From assembly GCA_031278295.1 (NCBI GenBank), contig JAITKQ010000166.1, positions 1-7,948 of the forward strand: 7,948 bases of DNA. The letters run 5' to 3'. The DNA comes from Spirochaetaceae bacterium. Its GTDB lineage: Bacteria; Spirochaetota; Spirochaetia; Treponematales; Breznakiellaceae. How positions within the stretch are numbered: the stretch's first letter is position 1; each line of letters begins with the position of its first letter. Below are positions 1 to 4,562 of the stretch, one piece after another. Both the position numbers and the translations under genes were made by a program. The notes beneath the pieces are model-generated. The model worked only from the letters and a program-made list of their open reading frames with translations. It searched no databases and was not told where the DNA came from.

Positions 1-32
1 GTTAGCCGGGCCAGTTCTTTTGTGTTCATCAT
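1..32 (-). CDS. 5' end of a probable helix-turn-helix regulator (partial)
   Basis: Only the first ten codons of a leftward gene are present, reading MMNTKELARL. A perfect AGGAGG ribosome site (42-47) lies 9 nt upstream of the chosen ATG (30-32). A second ATG follows directly, and an earlier in-frame ATG (39-41) abuts the ribosome site and is too close to use. An N-terminus of the type 'MNTKELARLTGV' is typical of the first helix of MerR-like or related winged-helix regulators, so a transcriptional regulator is my guess. Ten residues cannot prove it. The gene diverges from the hydrogenase maturation unit on the right, a position often held by a regulator of the adjacent genes, and repeated sequences lie just upstream of it. 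Confidence 0.4.
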   Translation of the reverse strand, partial: MMNTKELARL

Positions 33-55
33 ATACTTCATCCTCCTACTATATC

Positions 56-97
56 CGAGGGGGGTGAACGATTCCCTCGTTACTATAGGGGGTGAAC
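56..97. repeat. direct and inverted repeats in the divergent intergenic region (possible operator)
   Basis: GGGGGTGAAC occurs twice, at 60-69 and 88-97, 28 bp apart, and each copy is preceded within a few bases by ACTATA (48-53 and 82-87). In addition CGAGGG (56-61) and CCCTCG (74-79) form an inverted repeat with a 12-bp spacer. On the minus strand the ACTATA at 82-87 reads TATAGT and could serve as the -10 box of the leftward gene, but I see no good -35 box at 17-19 bp. Repeats at about the promoter position suggest a protein binding site, perhaps autoregulation by the leftward gene. That function is inference. Confidence 0.4.
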
Positions 98-132
98 TTA
101 TCACTTATTAACGACAAAAGCTTTTAAAATCC

Positions 133-161
133 TTGACATAAATGAATGCCCGTGTTATGTT
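133..161 (+). promoter_or_regulatory. sigma-70-type promoter of the hydrogenase maturation unit
   Basis: A perfect -35 box TTGACA (133-138) is separated by exactly 17 bp from the -10 box TATGTT (156-161). An A/T-rich stretch with the palindrome AAAAGCTTTT (116-125) sits just upstream and could act as an UP element. Transcription is expected to start near 168, giving a leader of about 290 nt before the first gene. This is one of the two best promoter matches in the window. Confidence 0.75.
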
Positions 162-167
162 GAAGTT

Positions 168-433
168 ATAGTCCATCGCGTTTTAGAATGTTCTTTAAGG
201 ACCGTCTTCGCGCCGTGGGTACAGGTAAACCTTACGAATAAGGACATCGCCCCTGTCAGGGCGCGTATTCCTGATTCGCCGAGGGCAGGACAGGGGCCGC
301 CGCCGGATTTGGCGCGGCGCGGGGGAGTCCGCATGGATGTGCGGGCGGCTTTCGCGCGGCGTGTATGGGTCTTGGGTTTGGCGGAACGGCGTTTATATCT
401 GCCTTCGGGGAATTTCCTCGAAGGTTTTTTTTT
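168..433 (+). ncRNA. structured terminator-ended leader RNA upstream of hyd maturation genes (candidate cis-regulator)
   Basis: Between the promoter and the first gene lies about 265 nt with a dense set of possible hairpins. CCTTA-CGAA-TAAGG occupies 230-243. CGCCC/GGGCG (248-252 with 259-263) competes with a 9-bp pairing of GCCCCTGTC (249-257) with GACAGGGGC (289-297). An 8-bp stem with one bulge joins 296-304 to 311-318, and GTCCGCA/TGCGGGC joins 327-333 to 340-346. The last element is the terminator at 402-433. CCGAGGG (279-285) could also pair with the 5' arm of the terminator (CCTTCGG, 402-408), which would be an antiterminator. Promoter, folded leader, terminator and then ribosome site is the layout of a transcriptional riboswitch or attenuator, but a free small RNA ending at 433 is also possible. 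I could not match it to known consensus cores (cobalamin, TPP, FMN, SAM-I, c-di-GMP-I, glycine, tmRNA, RNase P, SRP). High GC makes chance stems likelier. Confidence 0.45.
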
Positions 434-440
434 GCGATAA
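333..440 (+). other. possible leader-peptide ORF across the terminator
   Basis: An ATG at 333 follows a Shine-Dalgarno-like GGGGGAG (321-327) by 5 nt and opens 35 codons, arginine-rich, that run through the terminator hairpin and stop at 438-440, just before the ribosome site of the next gene. If translated, ribosomes would cover the terminator and couple its state to translation. The ORF is short, the region is GC-rich and the ATG also lies in the hairpin at 327-346, so it may well be chance. A second ATG at 337 is in frame with the regulator gene, also without stops. Confidence 0.15.
402..433 (+). terminator. intrinsic terminator or attenuator before the hyd genes
   Basis: CCTTCGGGGA (402-411) pairs with TTCCTCGAAGG (414-424) to form a ten-pair stem, one pair being G-U, with a loop of about 3 nt. 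It is followed at once by nine T residues (425-433). The ATG of the next gene begins 23 nt downstream, and no new promoter is visible between, so the downstream genes must depend on readthrough or controlled antitermination. Confidence 0.85.
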
Positions 441-456
441 AGGCAGGGAGTTAAAC

Positions 457-723
457 ATGAAACGTGTCGCGGTTATCGGCGCCGTACTGGACGAGCCCGG
501 CGTCTGCCAGAAGGCGTTTAACGATACATTGTCCAGTTACAGCGCCATCATCAGGGGACGCATGGGTATCCCGTTTGAAAAAGAAAAAATATCGGTTGTG
601 TCGGTTGTGCTTGCGGGCGAACTGGACTCAATTAACGCGCTTACCGGAAAACTTGGCAACATACCGCATGTAACGGTAAAAACAGCCATATCCGGCGAAT
701 TGAAAGGAGAAAATCATGTATAA
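457..723 (+). CDS. TM1266-type iron-only hydrogenase system regulator
   Basis: The 88-residue product begins MKRVAVIGAVLDEP and matches the small family usually annotated 'iron-only hydrogenase system regulator' (TM1266 type, about 80-90 residues), which has a ferredoxin-like alpha/beta fold related to the ligand-binding half of NikR. Typical landmarks are the starting beta strand, the 'SYSAIIRGRMGIP' stretch around residues 27-39, a central 'ISVVSVVLAGELDSINALTGKL' region around residues 45-66, and a final strand 'VTVKTAISG'. Genes of this family sit beside [FeFe]-hydrogenase maturation genes, as here, but their biochemical role is not firmly known and no DNA-binding domain is visible. The ATG at 457 has AGGGAG (445-450) six nt upstream. 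The longer frame back to 337 was rejected because it would read through the terminator. The stop overlaps the hydG start by 8 bp, so translation is probably coupled. Confidence 0.85.
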   Translation: MKRVAVIGAVLDEPGVCQKAFNDTLSSYSAIIRGRMGIPFEKEKISVVSVVLAGELDSINALTGKLGNIPHVTVKTAISGELKGENHV

Positions 724-2155
724 CCCGGCTTCACCTTCGGCTGACGAATTTATCGACCACAGGGAAGTGCTCGATACCCTGGAGTACGCCGCCAGGAACA
801 AGAATAACGTCGAACTTATCGACAGCCTGCTTGAAAAAGCAAAACCCCGGAGATTGGGAAAGGAGGTACACTGTTCCGGCCTCACCCACCGGGAGGCGTC
901 CGTACTCCTCGCCTGCGAACTGCCGGAAAAGGTCAAGGCCATGTACGACCTTGCGGAAGAGATAAAAAAGGCCTTCTACGGAAACCGCATCGTCATCTTT
1001 GCGCCGCTTTACCTCTCTAATTACTGCGTGAACGGTTGCGTATACTGTCCATACCACGCGAAAAACAGGAAGATCCCCCGCGTCAAACTCGGGCAGGAGG
1101 ATATTCTGAGGGAAGTGAACGCGCTACAGGACATGGGGCACAAGCGTCTCGCGCTGGAGTGCGGCGAACACCCAAGCGAGAACCCGATCGAATACGTGCT
1201 CGATTCGATCAGTACCATCTATTCGGTCAAAAACAAAAACGGCGCGATACGGCGGGTAAACGTTAACATCGCCGCCACCAGCGTTGAAAACTACCGCAAA
1301 CTGCGGGATGCCGGCATCGGGACATACATCCTGTTTCAGGAAACCTACCACAAAGAAAGCTACCACACCCTTCACCCGTCCGGCCCCAAGCACGACTACA
1401 ACTACCACACAGAGGCGATGGACAGGGCGATGCAGGGCGGCATAGACGATGTGGGGCTTGGCGTTCTGTTTGGACTTGAACGTTACCGCTATGAGTTTGC
1501 CGCCCTCCTGATGCACGCCGAACACCTGGAGGCGGCCTTCGGCGTCGGCCCCCACACGATTAGCATGCCTAGGATAAAGCGAGCGGACGACATAGACGTA
1601 AACGACTTTAACAACGCCATCAGTGACGGTACTTTTGCCAAACTCTGCGCCCTCGTCAGGATAGCGGTGCCGTACACGGGCATGATCATCTCTACCCGTG
1701 AAAGCCAGGACGTGCGCGAAAAGGTAATCCGCCTCGGGGTCTCCCAGATCAGCGGCGCGTCCCGCACCTCCGTAGGCGGCTATGGGGAGGAAGAACGACC
1801 CCACGACACGGAGCAGTTTGACGTGAGTGATCAGCGCGCGCTGGACGAGGTTATCAAATGGCTCATGGACCTGGGCTACATACCCAGCTTCTGTACAGCC
1901 TGTTACCGCGAAGGCAGGACGGGCGACCGCTTCATGTCGCTCTGCAAATCCGGCCAGATTCAGAACTGCTGTCATCCTAACGCCCTGATGACCTTGAAGG
2001 AATACCTGATGGACTACGCGAAACCGGCCACCCGCAAGACGGGCGAAAAGCTGATTGAAAGGGAGATCCCGGCCATACCAAACGATAAAATCAGGGAAAA
2101 GATACGGTTCTGGCTTTCGGACATAGAAAACGGTAAACGGGACTTTAGGGTATAG
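716..2155 (+). CDS. hydG: HydG, [FeFe]-hydrogenase maturation tyrosine lyase
   Basis: The 479-residue product is a full-length radical SAM protein of the HydG family. HydG cleaves tyrosine with S-adenosylmethionine to p-cresol, CO and cyanide and delivers an Fe(CO)2(CN)-cysteine synthon for the H-cluster of [FeFe]-hydrogenase; it acts in the cytoplasm. The radical SAM cluster motif CX3CX2C is C104-C108-C111 (CVNGCVYC), at the start of the TIM barrel. The C-terminal domain carries CX2CX22C (C393, C396, C419), which binds the second, five-iron cluster and separates HydG from the related tyrosine lyase ThiH. Other typical stretches are 'ALECGEHPSENPIEYV' near residue 146 and 'QETYHKESYHTLHPSGPKHD' near 208. 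The ATG has AGGAG (705-709) 6 nt upstream and overlaps the preceding gene. All key residues are intact. hydE follows on the same strand, so the two probably form one transcript. Confidence 0.97.
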   Translation: MYNPASPSADEFIDHREVLDTLEYAARNKNNVELIDSLLEKAKPRRLGKEVHCSGLTHREASVLLACELPEKVKAMYDLAEEIKKAFYGNRIVIFAPLYLSNYCVNGCVYCPYHAKNRKIPRVKLGQEDILREVNALQDMGHKRLALECGEHPSENPIEYVLDSISTIYSVKNKNGAIRRVNVNIAATSVENYRKLRDAGIGTYILFQETYHKESYHTLHPSGPKHDYNYHTEAMDRAMQGGIDDVGLGVLFGLERYRYEFAALLMHAEHLEAAFGVGPHTISMPRIKRADDIDVNDFNNAISDGTFAKLCALVRIAVPYTGMIISTRESQDVREKVIRLGVSQISGASRTSVGGYGEEERPHDTEQFDVSDQRALDEVIKWLMDLGYIPSFCTACYREGRTGDRFMSLCKSGQIQNCCHPNALMTLKEYLMDYAKPATRKTGEKLIEREIPAIPNDKIREKIRFWLSDIENGKRDFRV

Positions 2156-2162
2156 CGGGCAA

Positions 2163-2171
2163 GGGGGGGGG
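2163..2171. repeat. poly-G tract (9 G)
   Basis: Nine consecutive G residues lie 7 nt after the hydG stop codon and directly before the hairpin at 2174-2190. Homopolymers of this length are prone to strand slippage and, in RNA, to G-quadruplex formation. Confidence 0.8.
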
Positions 2172-2173
2172 CT

Positions 2174-2190
2174 CGCGGGGTATGCCCGCG
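2174..2190 (+). repeat. GC-rich hairpin after hydG
   Basis: CGCGGG (2174-2179) and CCCGCG (2185-2190) form a perfect 6-bp stem with a 5-nt loop. No T tract follows, so it is not an intrinsic terminator. It may stabilise the 3' end of a processed hydG message or separate hydG and hydE expression. That role is inference. Confidence 0.4.
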
Positions 2191-2252
2191 CAATCGAGAC
2201 AAAGCCCTGCGATGTTGGAGCGCCCTAACCGCGGCCCCGCATACGCCGACAT

Positions 2253-2272
2253 GGGGGGGGGGGGGCTGGGGG
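2253..2272. repeat. long poly-G tract (13 G, then 5 G)
   Basis: Thirteen G residues (2253-2265), two other bases, then five more G (2268-2272), ending 53 nt before the hydE start codon. The tract is a candidate slippage site and could form an RNA G-quadruplex in the hydE leader. In Treponema pallidum, poly-G tracts of varying length upstream of some tpr genes are known to change expression. The exact length here may be affected by sequencing error. Confidence 0.8.
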
Positions 2273-2325
2273 ACGGACAAACGCCGCCGGGAAGGGCGGG
2301 AAGTGAACAGGATACCGGAGGTTTT

Positions 2326-3369
2326 ATGAATTTACGGAGCGATGACGAATTACTGCACTATATCGTGACGGAAGATCCGCGCGAAACGGAAGCGCTGTTC
2401 GCCAGGGCGCGGGCGGCGCGGGAAAAGTATTACGGGGCGGACGTGTACTTTCGCGGCCTAATCGAGTTTACCAATTACTGCAAGAATGACTGTTACTACT
2501 GCGGGCTCAGGCGGAGCAATACTAAAATAGAGCGTTACCGGCTTTCGCTTGAACAGATTCTGATGTGCGCGGGTCTGGGCGCTATGCTGGGCTACCGTAC
2601 CTTTGTGTTGCAGGGCGGGGAGGACCCGTACTTTACCCGCGAACGGGTCGTTGAAATTGTCGGCGCGTTGCGTGAAAAGTACCCCGAATGCGCGATCACG
2701 CTTTCCATAGGCGAGCGGAGCCGGAAAAGTTACGCGGCGTTTCGCGAGGCGGGGGCAAACCGTTACCTGTTGCGGCACGAGACGGCAAACGCCGGACATT
2801 ACGCGAAACTTCACCCGGCCTCTATGAGTCTCGGCAACCGTAAGCGGTGCCTCTTTAACCTTAAAAAGCTGGGCTACCAGGTTGGTTCCGGTTTCATGGT
2901 TGGTACGCCGTTTCAAACGCCTGAAAACCTGCTTGAAGACCTACGTTTCCTGCAAAGCCTGGAGCCCGATATGGTGGGGATAGGCCCCTTCATACCGCAG
3001 TCGGATACCCCATTCGGCGAAGAAGCGCAGGGTTCTATGGCGCAGTCCCTGCGCATGGTTGCCCTCTCACGCCTGCTGCTGCCCGCCGCCCTTATTCCGG
3101 CGACGACGGCGCTCGGTACCATACACCCGCAAGGCAGGGAAAAGGCCCTTCTGGCCGGCGCCAACGTCGTTATGCCAAACCTTTCGCCAAAGGCCACAAG
3201 GAAACTTTACGCGCTGTACGACAACAAGATATGCACCGGTGACGAGGCGGCGGAATGTCTGGGCTGCATGACAGGCAGGATCAGAAGGGTTGGTTTTGTC
3301 CCGAATATGTGCAGGGGGGACGTGGCGCTCAAACGTCTTCAAAGCGGACGCCTTCTCCGGATGGAATGA
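2326..3369 (+). CDS. hydE: HydE, [FeFe]-hydrogenase maturation radical SAM protein
   Basis: The 347-residue product is a radical SAM enzyme of the HydE family, which acts on the HydG-made iron-cysteine synthon to help build the dithiolate-bridged diiron site of the H-cluster. The radical SAM motif CX3CX2C is C52-C56-C59 (CKNDCYYC). Further barrel landmarks are 'FVLQGGEDPYFT' (93-104), 'RYLLRHETAN' (146-155), 'GYQVGSGFMVGTP' (183-195) and 'IGPFIPQSDTPFG' (219-231). Near the end C303-x7-C311-x2-C314 reproduces the spacing of the accessory cluster cysteines of Thermotoga HydE. The chosen ATG has GGAGG (2317-2321) four nt upstream and gives the usual family length. A longer frame from 2182 would add 48 low-complexity residues and was rejected. 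The 3' end overlaps the end of the opposite neuB-like gene by 41 bp, and a terminator follows 6 nt after the stop. Confidence 0.96.
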   Translation: MNLRSDDELLHYIVTEDPRETEALFARARAAREKYYGADVYFRGLIEFTNYCKNDCYYCGLRRSNTKIERYRLSLEQILMCAGLGAMLGYRTFVLQGGEDPYFTRERVVEIVGALREKYPECAITLSIGERSRKSYAAFREAGANRYLLRHETANAGHYAKLHPASMSLGNRKRCLFNLKKLGYQVGSGFMVGTPFQTPENLLEDLRFLQSLEPDMVGIGPFIPQSDTPFGEEAQGSMAQSLRMVALSRLLLPAALIPATTALGTIHPQGREKALLAGANVVMPNLSPKATRKLYALYDNKICTGDEAAECLGCMTGRIRRVGFVPNMCRGDVALKRLQSGRLLRME

Positions 3370-4426
3370 AGCGCCTCGCCGGTTTGCCGGTGATTTTTTC
3401 CAGCATGTAGGGCGGCATCCCGGGACAGAGGATTTTTTCGGTTCGTAGCACGGCGCAGTTTTCGGCGTCCAGAATCTCGCCCGCCTGTATGTCGCGTAGC
3501 GCGTGTATAGAGCGGTTCGTGCGGGTATAATTTTGCGCTTCCGAGGCGGCAAGCCGCTTTACCCCGTCGCCTAGGATACGCCGCACTTTTTTTGCGGAAT
3601 ATTCCTGTTCCGCCTCCGTGAGCACCGTAGCCGAGTCCAGCTTTTCCGCACGGCGTATGGCGGCGCACATTTTTGTGAAAGCGGCGGCGTCAAGCGCTAT
3701 CGGGTCGTCAAGGCCCGCCCCGCCGCGCGATATACAAAAATGCTTTTCTACCACGCACGCGCCGCAGGCAAGCGCAAGCAACGGCACAAGGCAGGGGTCC
3801 AGGCTGTGATCGCTCAAACCTACGCTCACCCCAAAAATAGCGCCCAGGTTTTCTATCAATTTAAGGTTGTAGTCGGTTTCGGGCGCGGGGTATGCCGTAA
3901 CGCAGTGCAAGAGGCAGGTCTTACCGCCGTCAAAGAAGCCAAGAGCCGCCTCTATGTCCGAAAGCGTCGATACGCCGCAGGAAAGCAGCGCGGGCAAGCC
4001 CCACCCGCCCACCGTTTGCAGCAGCTGCGTGTAGTTCAGTTCCGGCGAGGCTATCTTTACCAAATCCGGTGAAAGGCGGCGGAGACATTCGGCGCTTCGC
4101 GGTCCAAACGGGCTTGCAAGGAAGAGGAGACCCTTCGATTCGGCGTACTCCTTCATGCCGGCATAAAATTCCTCCGGCGCTTCCAGCTTTTTGAACGCAT
4201 CGTACAGCGGAATATCGCCGCCCGGCAACGGTACGGGCCCGGTCAGCGGGTGTATTATCTCGTCCGCGTACACAATCTGTGTTTTAAAACAGTCCGCGCC
4301 CGCCTCTGCCGCCGCCGCCGCCAGTTCCCGCGCCTTTACCGCGTCACCCGAATGTGAGGTGCCCGCCTCCGCTATTATCAACACATTTTCCCTGTTGAAG
4401 CGCCTCCCGTTTACCGTAAAATCCAT
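3329..4426 (-). CDS. NeuB-family nonulosonic acid synthase
   Basis: The 365-residue product condenses phosphoenolpyruvate with a six-carbon amino sugar to give a nine-carbon sialic-type acid (sialic, pseudaminic or legionaminic; the sequence does not let me say which). Domain order is the family's: an N-terminal TIM barrel (about 1-280) and a C-terminal antifreeze-like SAF domain (about 303-365, 'RTNRSIHALRDIQAGEIL'). Seen in the barrel are 'IIAEAGTSHSGD' (17-28), 'FKTQI' (47-51), 'ASPFGPRSAE' (104-113), 'KIASPELN' (124-131) and 'LLHCVTAYPAP' (172-182). The two histidines expected to bind the metal are H207 in 'GLSDHSLD' and H229 in 'VEKHF'. The usual GPDH-like stretch after it reads 'GAGLDDPIALD', a small deviation. 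No clear ribosome site precedes the ATG; it was chosen because it gives the normal N-terminus. glnN lies 136 bp upstream on the same strand. Such acids often decorate flagellins or surface glycans. Confidence 0.9.
   Translation of the reverse strand: MDFTVNGRRFNRENVLIIAEAGTSHSGDAVKARELAAAAAEAGADCFKTQIVYADEIIHPLTGPVPLPGGDIPLYDAFKKLEAPEEFYAGMKEYAESKGLLFLASPFGPRSAECLRRLSPDLVKIASPELNYTQLLQTVGGWGLPALLSCGVSTLSDIEAALGFFDGGKTCLLHCVTAYPAPETDYNLKLIENLGAIFGVSVGLSDHSLDPCLVPLLALACGACVVEKHFCISRGGAGLDDPIALDAAAFTKMCAAIRRAEKLDSATVLTEAEQEYSAKKVRRILGDGVKRLAASEAQNYTRTNRSIHALRDIQAGEILDAENCAVLRTEKILCPGMPPYMLEKITGKPARRFIPSGEGVRFEDV
3376..3399 (+). terminator. intrinsic terminator of the hyd unit, inside the neuB-like gene
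   Basis: TCGCCGG (3376-3382) pairs with CCGGTGA (3387-3393) across a TTTG loop (7 bp, one G-U) and is followed by six T residues (3394-3399). It starts 6 nt after the hydE stop. The same bases encode residues near 'EKITGKPARR' of the opposite-strand neuB-like gene, so the terminator is embedded in a coding sequence. No T tract exists for the reverse direction. Confidence 0.7.
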
Positions 4427-4475
4427 GTAGCAATGTTTGCAGTTACCTTCAAAAATTTCTACCCGTCACGGCAGT

Positions 4476-4504
4476 TTGAACAAGCGCACACGGCGCTTGT
4501 TCAA
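4476..4504. repeat. perfect 12-bp inverted repeat between glnN and the neuB-like gene
   Basis: TTGAACAAGCGC (4476-4487) and GCGCTTGTTCAA (4493-4504) are perfect inverted copies with a 5-nt loop. They lie 58 nt after the glnN stop and 49 nt before the neuB-like start in the direction of transcription. Neither strand has a T tract directly after the stem, so it is not a textbook terminator. It could still halt transcription from glnN, protect a 3' end, or be an operator for the neuB-like gene. Confidence 0.7.
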
Positions 4505-4534
4505 TGACGTTGACAGCGGCCGGCTTGCGGCGTC

Positions 4535-4557
4535 TCCGCGGCAGACCCCGCCGCGGA
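4535..4557. repeat. 8-bp GC-rich inverted repeat just after glnN
   Basis: TCCGCGGC (4535-4542) and GCCGCGGA (4550-4557) form a perfect 8-bp stem with a 7-nt loop, starting 5 nt after the glnN stop in the direction of transcription. No U-run follows. Together with the larger repeat 30 nt further on it may form the 3' end of the glnN message. Confidence 0.55.
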
Positions 4558-4562
4558 TGAAA

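Larger units (their letters stand above)
2156..2325 (+). other. 170-nt hydG-hydE spacer with poly-G tracts and a hairpin
   Basis: The spacer is very G-rich on the + strand and I see no promoter in it. It holds a 9-G run (2163-2171), then a hairpin CGCGGG-gtatg-CCCGCG (2174-2190), then a 13-G run (2253-2265) followed after two bases by five more G (2268-2272). An open frame from ATG 2182 crosses it in phase with hydE, but its translation is low-complexity (polyglycine) and lacks a ribosome site, so I treat the spacer as non-coding. Confidence 0.6.

Noticed and set aside
221..252. Resemblance to a c-di-GMP-I riboswitch (ACAGGTAAACC followed by a small hairpin)
   Set aside because: The conserved stretches after the first hairpin and the closing stem of that class are missing, so the likeness is probably chance.
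337..456. Forty-codon N-terminal extension of the TM1266-like gene
   Set aside because: It would place an intrinsic terminator inside the coding sequence, and the ATG at 457 has its own ribosome site and gives the normal family length.
1124..1975. Long 283-codon minus-strand open frame inside hydG
   Set aside because: It is the shadow of the well-supported hydG reading frame and its product shows no recognisable family features.
2182..2325. Longer hydE start at 2182
   Set aside because: The added 48 residues are low-complexity products of poly-G DNA with no ribosome site; the ATG at 2326 follows GGAGG and gives the usual HydE length.
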